A stretch of DNA of 22,358 bases. Origin: an uncultured Brevundimonas sp. GTDB lineage: Bacteria; Pseudomonadota; Alphaproteobacteria; Caulobacterales; Caulobacteraceae. The stretch covers positions 1 through 22,358 of the forward strand of contig NZ_CALTWS010000019.1 of NCBI RefSeq assembly GCF_943913055.1. Direction: 5' to 3'. A program made the position numbers and the translations under genes. The notes beneath the pieces were generated by a model that was not told where the DNA came from, did not search any database, and saw nothing but the letters and a program-made list of their open reading frames with translations. This document shows, in pieces, positions 1 through 8,280 of this stretch (the first letter of the stretch is position 1; each line of letters opens with the position of its first letter).

Positions 1-163
1 TGTCCAGCTCGAACTCGCCCGCGACGATCAGAACGCGGATGTCATGCGCGGCCTCGATCGGCGGGCCTTCCCAGAAGCGATAGACATCGTAGGCGCCTTC
101 CAGAAAGGCGCTCAGCGGGGCCAGATGCCGCTGCATGATCAGGACGGCGGGACGCTGGGTCAT
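1..163 (-). CDS. 2-hydroxyacid dehydrogenase-like protein, N-terminal part
   Basis: The gene starts at the ATG complementary to 161-163 and runs off the left edge, so only about 54 residues are visible. The protein opens MTQRPAVLIMQRHLAPL and continues through FLEGAYDVYRFWEGPP and DIRVLIVAGEFELD. This resembles the N-terminal substrate-binding half of D-isomer-specific 2-hydroxyacid dehydrogenases: a short beta strand with 'LIMQ', a variable helix, then a strand ending 'VLIVAGEF'. The NAD-binding GxGxxG motif and catalytic Arg/Glu/His lie outside the window, so family and substrate are not proven. It lies downstream of ettA on the same strand but is separated from it by a terminator and a large inverted repeat, so it is probably transcribed independently. 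No strong Shine-Dalgarno is seen. Confidence 0.55.
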   Translation of the reverse strand, partial: MTQRPAVLIMQRHLAPLSAFLEGAYDVYRFWEGPPIEAAHDIRVLIVAGEFELD

Positions 164-217
164 GGAGACAGACTATCCCGCTTTCGTCGGAGCGCCAGCC
201 TTCTCATTCACTCAATA

Positions 218-325
218 CCGCTCATCCCCGCGGACGCCGGGATCCAGTTCTTTGGCGACAAGCGTGGTGTTCGACCTATGGCGGCTTGGTTCTTACTGGA
301 TCCCGGCGTCCGCCGGGATGAGCGG
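218..325. repeat. Inverted repeat of REP-like palindromes
   Basis: Two 30-base arms at 218-247 and 296-325 are inverted copies with 29 of 30 positions matching (one C/G difference), separated by 48 bases. Each arm carries its own short palindrome, of the type CCCGGCGtcCGCCGGG in the right arm and GGATCC-containing flanks. This is the look of intergenic REP/BIME-type elements, in which two palindromic units face each other. It lies between the ettA terminator and the 2-hydroxyacid dehydrogenase start. No transposase is nearby. A role in termination, mRNA stability or gyrase/IHF binding is possible but only inferred. Confidence 0.75.
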
Positions 326-340
326 GAGGGTAGGGCATAG

Positions 341-371
341 AAAAACGGCCCCCCGATCGCTCGGAGGGCCG
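341..371 (-). terminator. Rho-independent terminator of ettA
   Basis: Read on the minus strand just past the ettA stop codon there is a 9-bp stem (CGGCCCTCC with GGGGGGCCG, one wobble pair) around an 8-base loop, followed directly by five T residues. This is a standard intrinsic terminator about 20 bases after the stop. Confidence 0.85.
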
Positions 372-392
372 CTTGTCAATCTGTCAGCTGGA

Positions 393-2060
<1,668 letters not shown>

Positions 2061-2179
2061 GAGGTGCGTCGCGCCCTGTCATTCGATCGGATGGGGAGGT
2101 AGGCGCGGGATGTAGCGACCCCAGCGCCGAGTGGCAAACCTCTAGCGACCGGGCAGGGCGGTTTGAAGGCGCGATCGCC

Positions 2180-2815
2180 CTACCAGCGAAAGACCCGTCG
2201 GCCGACCAAGGCCCCAATGGCCACGGCAATCGCCATGCCGAGTGTGTACCAGACCGCGACGAAGGCGGCCGTATGCTCCGGGCAGTGCAGGCCGTACAGG
2301 GTCGTGGCGAGGCCGGCGGTCAGCAGGCCCGCGGCGGCCCCGGCCAGCATGGGTCGGGTGGGAGCGAATGCCCGTGCCGCCCAGAAGACGAAGGGAGCCG
2401 CGATCAGGCTGAGCAGGACGATGTTGGGCGCACAGACACGGGCGCTGTCACCCATGACGGCGGGCATGCGGTCCGGCATGGGCATCGCGACCAGCTCATA
2501 GGCGGCCAGTCCCAGAACACCTGCCAGGATCAGGGCCAGCACGAGAAGAGGCGCACGCGCACTGACACCGGGGCGACCCAGACGGTCCAGAAGCCAGAAG
2601 CCCGAAATGGCCAAGGCGATCGTATAGCCCGCCTTGGCCCAGAAGGTCGGCCCCCGCATGGCCAGCATGAGGTCGGCGCGAAAGCCTAGCCACAGGCCCA
2701 CGGCAATCAGGACCAGAACGGCGGCGGGAACCAGCCACAGCAGCAGACGGCGCTCGGGCCGCCGGGCAGGGGGCAGGTCGGCCGACAGGGCGGTGATCAG
2801 GTCGTCAGTCTTCAT
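2180..2815 (-). CDS. nrsF: NrsF-type membrane anti-sigma factor (DUF1109)
   Basis: This 211-residue protein has a short cytoplasmic N-terminus (MKTDDLITALSADL, 1-20) and six hydrophobic segments, at roughly 24-43, 58-77, 88-108, 131-150, 156-175 and 182-205. That layout fits the DUF1109/NrsF family, which holds its cognate ECF sigma factor at the inner membrane. Two cysteines, Cys128 (RVCAPN) and Cys178 (LHCPE), lie 50 residues apart in loops between membrane segments. In Caulobacter NrsF two cysteines with the same spacing are needed to respond to heavy metals. I chose the start at 2815 rather than the in-frame ATG at 2848 because GAAGGGAT lies just upstream and it leaves a typical 11-base overlap with the sigma factor gene, implying translational coupling. 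Confidence 0.88.
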   Translation of the reverse strand: MKTDDLITALSADLPPARRPERRLLLWLVPAAVLVLIAVGLWLGFRADLMLAMRGPTFWAKAGYTIALAISGFWLLDRLGRPGVSARAPLLVLALILAGVLGLAAYELVAMPMPDRMPAVMGDSARVCAPNIVLLSLIAAPFVFWAARAFAPTRPMLAGAAAGLLTAGLATTLYGLHCPEHTAAFVAVWYTLGMAIAVAIGALVGRRVFRW

Positions 2816-3371
2816 CGGAAATCCCTTCATGCACCTGTGAGGGCGCAAATCGGGCGGTCAGGGTCTTCAGGCTGCGGTGGACGCTGACCTTGGCGGCGGC
2901 GACGGAATAGCCGTGGCGTTCTGCGGCCTCTGCAACCGACAGGCCCTGAACCCGGATGTCTTCGATCAGGCGACGCTGGCGCACGGGAAGGAGAGACAGA
3001 ACGCGGGTCAGATCGTGGCGTGCCGCGCCATCCTCGACGGTGTGATCGGCGAACAGGTCGCCGGCATCATCAAGCGGTGCGGTCGGACGGCGCCCCTGGC
3101 GGCGCAGGTGGTCGATCAGCTTGTGCCGGGCGATCGAGTAGGCCCAGGCCGTAAAGGGCTGGCCGGTGTCCCAAGTCGCACGTTTGGCGTGGATGGCGAT
3201 CAATGTCTCCTGCACCAGATCCTCGGCGTCAGCCGCTCCGTCGTAAAGGCGTCGTGTAAAGAACGGCCGCAGATGGCCGCCCATGTCCGTCAACAGCACG
3301 CGCCAGGCCCCCGCGTCACCCGCAAGGCCACGCAGCATCAAGGCTTTCAGATGAGCTTCGCGATCTGTCAC
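2805..3371 (-). CDS. sigF: ECF RNA polymerase sigma factor, SigF type
   Basis: With a GTG start at 3371 the product is 188 residues, normal for an ECF sigma factor. Region 2 is visible at about 25-92, with DAEDLVQETLIAIH (48-61) and the -10-recognition stretch FTAWAYSIARHKLIDHLRR. Region 4 lies at about 123-172, with LLPVRQRRLIEDIRVQGLSVAEAAERHG and KVSVHRSLKTL forming the -35-binding helix-turn-helix. The reading frame stays open upstream to an ATG at 3512, but that extension would overlap both divergent promoters and looks non-coding. An ATG at 3338 is the other possible start. Its stop overlaps the nrsF start, and the bufferin-type operon runs divergently, matching the Caulobacter sigF arrangement. 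A GTAACC-N16-CGTA promoter directly upstream suggests autoregulation. Confidence 0.9.
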   Translation of the reverse strand: MTDREAHLKALMLRGLAGDAGAWRVLLTDMGGHLRPFFTRRLYDGAADAEDLVQETLIAIHAKRATWDTGQPFTAWAYSIARHKLIDHLRRQGRRPTAPLDDAGDLFADHTVEDGAARHDLTRVLSLLPVRQRRLIEDIRVQGLSVAEAAERHGYSVAAAKVSVHRSLKTLTARFAPSQVHEGISDED

Positions 3372-3384
3372 GTCATGGGGTCCA

Positions 3385-3410
3385 TACGCGCGCGTCGAGC
3401 AAAGGGTTAC
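3385..3410 (-). promoter_or_regulatory. Putative sigma F promoter of sigF-nrsF
   Basis: On the minus strand GTAACC (complement of 3405-3410) is followed by exactly 16 bases and then CGTA (complement of 3385-3388). This differs by one base from the GTAACC-N16-CGAA pattern described for Caulobacter sigma F. It lies only 14 bases upstream of the chosen GTG, so the mRNA leader would be very short or absent. Confidence 0.65.
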
Positions 3411-3454
3411 AGTCCGTCTGCCGAAAAGCTGACGCGATTTTTTCCAGCGTGGCT

Positions 3455-3480
3455 GTAACCGCTGGATGGGCCCCGGCGAA
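3455..3480 (+). promoter_or_regulatory. Sigma F promoter of the bufferin-type operon
   Basis: GTAACC at 3455-3460, a 16-base spacer, and CGAA at 3477-3480 match the Caulobacter sigma F consensus (GTAACC-N16-CGAA) exactly. It lies 52 bases upstream of the bufA start codon and faces away from the sigF promoter, with the two -35 elements 44 bases apart. Confidence 0.82.
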
Positions 3481-3532
3481 TGGGGAGGTGTGACCGGACG
3501 ACCGGCCACCACCCTTTCAAAGGAGCCTTCTG

Positions 3533-3835
3533 ATGAATGCCAAGACCCTGACCTCCACCGGCCTGGTCGCCGTCGCCCTGGCCGCCGGTGCCAGCGCCGC
3601 CTATGCCCAGTCCTCGCAGAACAACAACCGCCAGGCCCCAGCCCCCGCCGTCGAGAAATGCTACGGCGTCGCCATGGCGGGCAAGAACGACTGTGCCGCC
3701 GGCCCCGGCACGACCTGCGCCGGCACCTCGGTTCGCAACTATCAGGGCAATGCCTGGAAGAATGTCCCGCGCGGGACCTGCACCTCCATCCGCACGCCCG
3801 CCGGCAATGGTTCGCTGACCCCGATCACCCGCTGA
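3533..3835 (+). CDS. bufA: Bufferin precursor peptide BufA (DUF2282), secreted
   Basis: This is a 100-residue precursor. Residues 1-25 form a Sec signal peptide (MNAKTLTSTG, then an Ala/Val/Leu core, AYA before Q26). A Gln/Asn/Pro-rich spacer (26-40) follows, then a core with four cysteines: Cys43 (EKCYG), Cys54 (KNDCAAG), Cys62 (TTCAGT) and Cys83 (RGTCTSI). The pattern EKCYGVA.AGKNDCAAG is characteristic of DUF2282, renamed bufferins: peptides whose cysteines are converted by a DUF692 enzyme to thiooxazole-type heterocycles that bind copper after export. The start is supported by AAGGAG at 3520-3525. It is the first gene of the operon. The modifying enzyme begins 13 bases downstream. Which cysteines are modified cannot be read from sequence. 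Confidence 0.9.
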   Translation: MNAKTLTSTGLVAVALAAGASAAYAQSSQNNNRQAPAPAVEKCYGVAMAGKNDCAAGPGTTCAGTSVRNYQGNAWKNVPRGTCTSIRTPAGNGSLTPITR

Positions 3836-3848
3836 TCGGATCAGGCGA

Positions 3849-4715
3849 ATGACCCACAGGCCGGCCGCGGTTCCCCCTTCTGCCCCCACGGCGGGGCTGG
3901 GGCTGAAATCCGTGCATTACGAAGAAGCCCTGGCCGCGTCGGCGGCCGGTCTGTGGTTCGAGGTCCATGCAGAAAACTATATGGTGGATGGCGGGCCTCG
4001 GCTGGCCTGGCTGAACGCCATCCGACAGGACAAGCCGCTGTCCCTGCACGGGGTCGGCCTGTCGCTGGCGGGCGACCAGCCGCCGGATGAGGATCACCTG
4101 GCACGGTTGAAGGCCCTGTCGGATCGGTTCGAGCCGTTCGTCGTCTCCGAACATCTGGCGTGGTCGCGGCGGGGCGAGGTCTATCATCCGGACCTTCTGC
4201 CCTTCGTGCGCAGCCGGGCCATGCTGGACCAGATCTGCGCCAACGTCTCGCGCACCCAGGACGTGCTGGGGCGGCAGATCCTGATCGAGAACCCCTCCCA
4301 TTATCTGGACCTGTGCGGACAAGAGATGTCGGAGCCGGAGCTGCTGAGCGAATTGGTCCGGCGCACGGGGTGCGGCCTGTTGCTGGACATCAACAACGTC
4401 CATGTCAGCGCGAACAATCTGGGCACCTCGGCCCTGGACTATCTCAATGCCCTGCCGGTCGAGGCGATCGGCGAAATCCATCTGGCCGGGCACGACCCCG
4501 ACCCGGAGCATGGCGAGCGACTGCTGATCGACAGCCACGCCGCCCCGGTCTCCCAGCCGGTCTGGGCGCTCTATGCCCGCACCATCGCCCGTATCGGGCC
4601 GCGTCCGACGTTGATCGAGCGCGACGACAACCTTTCAGCCTTTGCAGATCTGATGATCGAGCGGGACCGCGCCGATGCCGTGCTGGTCGCGGTAGAGGAG
4701 GCGCTGCGTGCCTGA
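3849..4715 (+). CDS. bufB: BufB: multinuclear non-haem iron oxygenase (MNIO, DUF692)
   Basis: This 288-residue protein has the DUF692/MbnB TIM-barrel fold. Metal-ligand-rich motifs appear in the family order: WFEVHAENYM (36-45), LSLHGVGLSL (64-73), SEHLAW (100-105), LIENPSHYL (145-153), LLLDINNVHVSANN (177-190), IHLAGH (210-215), IDSHAAPV (227-234) and LIERDDN (255-261). The His, Glu, Asp and Asn residues in these blocks normally hold two or three iron ions. MNIO enzymes use oxygen to oxidise cysteines of a peptide substrate; here the substrate is presumably the adjacent BufA. There is no signal peptide, so modification should occur in the cytoplasm before export. All expected ligand blocks look intact. 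Its 3' end overlaps bufC by 8 bases. Confidence 0.95.
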   Translation: MTHRPAAVPPSAPTAGLGLKSVHYEEALAASAAGLWFEVHAENYMVDGGPRLAWLNAIRQDKPLSLHGVGLSLAGDQPPDEDHLARLKALSDRFEPFVVSEHLAWSRRGEVYHPDLLPFVRSRAMLDQICANVSRTQDVLGRQILIENPSHYLDLCGQEMSEPELLSELVRRTGCGLLLDINNVHVSANNLGTSALDYLNALPVEAIGEIHLAGHDPDPEHGERLLIDSHAAPVSQPVWALYARTIARIGPRPTLIERDDNLSAFADLMIERDRADAVLVAVEEALRA

Positions 4716-5445
4716 AGCATTTCACCGAGCGCTCGACGCTGCGATCACCGGATCGGATCAGGTTCCGACGTCTTGGCTGGCCGGCGACGGGGCTGGACTG
4801 GCCGTCTATCGCAACACGGTGGCCAAGGGCCGGGCCGACGCCCTGGCCGGTCTGTTCCCCACGGTCCAGCGGCTGGTCGGAGAGGACTGGTTTCGTGACG
4901 CCGCCCTGATCTTCGCCGCCGAACATCCACCGACCAGCCCCGTCCTGGACGATTATGGGCAGGCGTTTCCGGCCTGGCTGGCCGGGTTCGAGCCAGCGCA
5001 ATCCTTACAGTATCTGCCGCCGGTCGCGCGGATGGATCTGGCCTGGCGCCGGGCCCATCGCGCCGCCGACGCACCCGTGCTGACGGCTGACGGTCTGGAC
5101 GGGCGCGATCTTTTCGGATCACGCGCAACGCTGCATCCCTCGGTCCAGCTGTTCTGGTTCGACTGGACTGCGCCCTCGATCTGGCTCGCCAATCGACCGG
5201 ATGCGAACCCGGATCAGGTCGTCGACTGGATCGACAGCCCAGAAGGCCTGTTCATCCATCGACCCGACATGACGGTGCTTCATCGCCGGCTATCGCATCC
5301 AGAGTGGCTGTTCCTCGACGGCTGCCGCCGCGATCTGCCGTTGGGCCGGGTGGCGCTCGAGGTCCAGGGACAGGCCCCCGATACCGACATCGCCCGCCTT
5401 TTCTCCGGCCTGCTGAGTGCGGGCCTGTTCACCCATCTGATCTGA
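4708..5445 (+). CDS. bufC: BufC: DUF2063 partner protein of the DUF692 enzyme
   Basis: A 245-residue soluble protein starting at GTG 4708, inside the end of bufB, with GAGGAGG at 4695-4701 as a strong ribosome-binding site. The N-terminal DUF2063 helical domain is recognised by LAVYRNTVAKGRADALAGLF and PTVQRLVGEDWF (31-62), followed by the LDDYG...FPAWLA segment and LPPVARMDLAWRRAHRAAD (103-121). The C-terminal half (about 130-245) carries FWFDWTAPSIWLANR and a closing LFSGLLSAGLFTHLI helix. DUF2063 proteins accompany DUF692 enzymes in RiPP clusters and are thought to present the precursor to the enzyme. The tight overlap supports equimolar production with BufB. Confidence 0.92.
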   Translation: MPEAFHRALDAAITGSDQVPTSWLAGDGAGLAVYRNTVAKGRADALAGLFPTVQRLVGEDWFRDAALIFAAEHPPTSPVLDDYGQAFPAWLAGFEPAQSLQYLPPVARMDLAWRRAHRAADAPVLTADGLDGRDLFGSRATLHPSVQLFWFDWTAPSIWLANRPDANPDQVVDWIDSPEGLFIHRPDMTVLHRRLSHPEWLFLDGCRRDLPLGRVALEVQGQAPDTDIARLFSGLLSAGLFTHLI

Positions 5446-5455
5446 AAGCCCGACC

Positions 5456-5914
5456 ATGACCGACACCGTCGCCCATACCGCCGTGCGCCCCGCTCTGGCC
5501 TTCATCCCCGACCTGATCGCGCGCCTGCTTCCGGCCTCCGTAATCAGCCTGATCATCCGCGTCGCCATCGCCGCGGTCTTCTTCCTGTCCGGCCGCACCA
5601 AGGTGGAGGGTTTTCTGAACATTACCGACAGCACCTACAGCCTGTTCGCGACCGAATATCAGGTGCCGCTGATCCCCAGCGATATCGCCGCCCATCTGGC
5701 CACATATTCGGAGCATCTGTTTCCCATCCTGATCGTGCTGGGTCTGATGACGCGGGTTTCCGCACTGGCCCTGCTGGGCATGACGCTGGTCATCCAGATC
5801 TTCGTCTATCCCCTCGGCTGGCCGACTCACCTGCTGTGGGGCGCGCTGCTGCTGTATCTCGTGCGGTTCGGCGGGGGTCCGCTCAGCCTGGACCGGCTGC
5901 TGCGAATTCCCTGA
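5456..5914 (+). CDS. DoxX-family inner-membrane protein of the bufferin-type operon
   Basis: This 152-residue protein has four predicted membrane helices, at about 28-46, 83-98, 102-119 and 124-138. The first carries the DoxX signature RVAIAAVFFLSGRTKVEGF (35-53), and PLGWPTHLLWGALLLYLVRFGGG marks the C-terminal helix. It begins 10 bases after bufC, so it is the fourth gene of the operon. DoxX proteins repeatedly accompany DUF2282-DUF692-DUF2063 loci. Their job is not settled; suggestions include quinone-linked electron supply to the oxidative modification, or membrane redox defence. No terminator is evident after it. Confidence 0.88.
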   Translation: MTDTVAHTAVRPALAFIPDLIARLLPASVISLIIRVAIAAVFFLSGRTKVEGFLNITDSTYSLFATEYQVPLIPSDIAAHLATYSEHLFPILIVLGLMTRVSALALLGMTLVIQIFVYPLGWPTHLLWGALLLYLVRFGGGPLSLDRLLRIP

Positions 5915-5974
5915 CTGCAGGCGCATCCAAATTCACCGCTGGCGGCCTCTGCCATCGTTGGAGGTGCGCCCGTC

Positions 5975-6700
5975 ATGCCGATCAGAAAAGTCCTTTCCGC
6001 AAGCTGCGGCCGAACGGTGATGCTCAGTCACTATGCGGCCGGTGAGGAATGCCGGGCGCATCGCCATCCTCAGGCGCAGCGCTCGCTGCTGCTGGCGGGA
6101 AGCTATGTCGAAGACAGCGAGGCCGGGCGGCGCGAAGTGCGGTGTCGGACCCTGAGTATCAAGCCCGCGGGTTTCGAACATGAGGACGGGTTCGGGCGTG
6201 CGGGGGCGCTGATTCTGTCGGTCGTGCATGAAGCCGGTGACGGGGGAGCTAGCGATTACCATCTTTCGGCCTGGCCCAAGTCTGTGCCGCCTCTAGCTAT
6301 GACGGTGGTGGAGGGGGTGGGCCACGCATCGACTGGCGGTCCTTCGCCGGACACCGAAGGGTCGGCTCGTATCCCCTCGTTAGCTCAGCCCTGGCTCACC
6401 GAGACGCGCCAGCGTCTGCTGGACCACCCGCAAGTCGCCGTAACGACACTGGCTCGGACGCTAGGAAAACATCCGGTCCATCTGGCCCGACAGTTCCGCA
6501 CGACGTTTGGAGAAACACCGTCCGAAGTCCGACAGCATGCACGCAGCGCACGTGCGATCGATCAGATCGTGCGATCTTCGCGTACCCTTGCTCACATCGC
6601 TTTCGATGTCGGCTTCTCAGATCAGGCGCATATGACACGGGCCCTGAAGGCGATGACAGGGTGGACGCCCGCGGAGTTGAGGCGGGTTCTGGCGTATTGA
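5975..6700 (+). CDS. AraC-family transcriptional regulator
   Basis: A 241-residue regulator with GGAGG about ten bases before the ATG. The N-terminal 90 residues look like a small cupin sensor domain (SHYAAGEECRAHRHPQAQRS, a metal- or ligand-binding-like His cluster, then LSIKPAGFEHED). A low-complexity Gly/Pro/Ser linker (115-135) leads to the C-terminal AraC DNA-binding domain (140-241). This has two helix-turn-helices: VTTLARTLGKHPVHLARQF (about 156-174) and the typical AHIAFDVGFSDQAHMTRALK (206-225). It lies 60 bases after the DoxX gene and 80 bases before a serine hydrolase gene, either of which may be a target; no operator could be identified. It uses codons such as CTA, TTA and AGC more than the flanking genes, which hints at acquisition. 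Confidence 0.88.
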   Translation: MPIRKVLSASCGRTVMLSHYAAGEECRAHRHPQAQRSLLLAGSYVEDSEAGRREVRCRTLSIKPAGFEHEDGFGRAGALILSVVHEAGDGGASDYHLSAWPKSVPPLAMTVVEGVGHASTGGPSPDTEGSARIPSLAQPWLTETRQRLLDHPQVAVTTLARTLGKHPVHLARQFRTTFGETPSEVRQHARSARAIDQIVRSSRTLAHIAFDVGFSDQAHMTRALKAMTGWTPAELRRVLAY

Positions 6701-6780
6701 GCCGACGCTTCATCTGTTCAAGACGCAGGCTGACGGCGGTGCCAAGAATCAGCATCCTTCAGATGATCACAGAGGCCCTG

Positions 6781-8277
6781 ATGTCCCGATATCGCACCGT
6801 CTTGAGCCTGCTGGCGCTCACCAGCTTTCTTGTGGCCACTCCGGCCTGGTCAGAGCCGGGCACAACCCGTCAGGCCGCCGATATCGATGCCTTCGTGCGG
6901 CGTGCCATGGCGACTGTCGGGACAGTTCCAGGTCTATCACTGGCCGTGGTCGCCGGCGAAGATGCGGTGATCGTCGGTGGCTATGGCGTGGCTGATGTCG
7001 AGAGCCGCCATCCTGTCGATGCCGATACCGCCTTCTACATTGCCTCGGCCACCAAATCATTCACTGCCCTGGCGATAGCGCGCATGGGCGAGCGAGGCGA
7101 AGTTGGCCTTGATGAGCCACTCAGCCGCTGGGCGGGCAAATCTGCTCTGCCGACCGATCAGTCCGCAACCGTGACGCTGACTGATCTGCTCAGCCATCAA
7201 TCCGGGCTGAGCAATGAGGGCATGGGCTACCGGCTGGCCTTCTCAGGCCAGCATACCCCGCCCGTACTGCAAGGCTTGCTTGCCGAGACCACGCTGAATG
7301 CCGAGGCTCCGCGCGGCACCTTTCAGTACACCAACATCGGCTACAACATCGCCACGACTCTGATCGAAGGGCGCTTCGGGCAAAGCTGGCAGACCTTGGT
7401 GAGTAATGAAGTGCTTGTGCCCGCAGGCATGACCCATACGACGGCTTTTATATCCGAAGCCCGCCAGACGGACACAGTTGCCACTGGCCATCTCGCCTAT
7501 AGCGCCGCCGCAGCGTCACCCAGTCCGTTGCAGAAGGTGGACGAGACGATGCAGTCGGCCGGTGGGCTCGTGTCGACGGCGCGTGACATGGCCCGCTGGC
7601 TGGAGGTCCAGATCAACGATGGAGAACTAGACAGACGGCAGGTCTTCCCGCCGGGTCTGGTCGCTAGCACTCATCGTGCGCGCGTAACTCAGGACCGCGC
7701 GTTTGGCAGGTACCATCGCGACGGATACGGGCTAGGCTGGCAGACCGGCCGCTATGGCGATGATGTGCTGATCCACCATTTCGGCAACTTCGGCGGCTCC
7801 AGAGCGCACGTCTCCTTCCTGCCCGGGCGGCGGCTGGGCGTGGCAGTGATGGTGAACGAGGACCTGGTCACCGGCGAACTGGCCGATCTGGTAGCCAGCT
7901 ATGTCTATGACCGGTTCGCTGACCGGCCTGACATCGAGGCGACGTACGACGCGCTGCTGGCCGAGATGGTCGCGACGCGCGATCGCCGCTTGGCTGCCTT
8001 GACCGCAGCGCGCGAAGAGCGGGCGGCGAGGCCTTCGATGCTATCGCGCCCTTTGGCGGACTATCTGGGCACCTATGAAAACCCGGCCATGGGAACCCTC
8101 GTCATCGACCAGGAGGACGGGCATCTGGTTGTCCAGTCCGGCGTCATGTCGGCCATCAGCGAGCCGGCGACGGAAGCCGAAAGCATTCGTGTTGAACTGG
8201 TCCCGATGCAGGGCCAGACCATAACCTTTGGCGCAGAAGACCTGACGTTCGACGGCCACGTCTTTGTTCGCCGATAG
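6781..8277 (+). CDS. Secreted serine beta-lactamase-family hydrolase
   Basis: A 498-residue protein with a signal peptide (MSRYRT, hydrophobic core to about 20, cleavage near AWS-E25). The beta-lactamase/transpeptidase-like domain has the active-site SxxK as Ser89-Ala-Thr-Lys92, the second-motif tyrosine in Tyr183-Thr-Asn185 and an HxG third motif at His333-Phe-Gly335. This places it in the class C/esterase-EstB/penicillin-binding-protein-like family. A C-terminal domain (about 430-498, DYLGTYENPAMGTLVI) resembles the lipocalin-like DUF3471-type tail common in these hydrolases. The substrate (D-Ala peptide, ester or beta-lactam) cannot be told from sequence. The frame is open upstream to 6661, but the signal peptide favours 6781. 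It ends 3 bases from the convergent oxygenase gene. Confidence 0.85.
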   Translation: MSRYRTVLSLLALTSFLVATPAWSEPGTTRQAADIDAFVRRAMATVGTVPGLSLAVVAGEDAVIVGGYGVADVESRHPVDADTAFYIASATKSFTALAIARMGERGEVGLDEPLSRWAGKSALPTDQSATVTLTDLLSHQSGLSNEGMGYRLAFSGQHTPPVLQGLLAETTLNAEAPRGTFQYTNIGYNIATTLIEGRFGQSWQTLVSNEVLVPAGMTHTTAFISEARQTDTVATGHLAYSAAAASPSPLQKVDETMQSAGGLVSTARDMARWLEVQINDGELDRRQVFPPGLVASTHRARVTQDRAFGRYHRDGYGLGWQTGRYGDDVLIHHFGNFGGSRAHVSFLPGRRLGVAVMVNEDLVTGELADLVASYVYDRFADRPDIEATYDALLAEMVATRDRRLAALTAAREERAARPSMLSRPLADYLGTYENPAMGTLVIDQEDGHLVVQSGVMSAISEPATEAESIRVELVPMQGQTITFGAEDLTFDGHVFVRR

Positions 8278-8280
8278 GGG

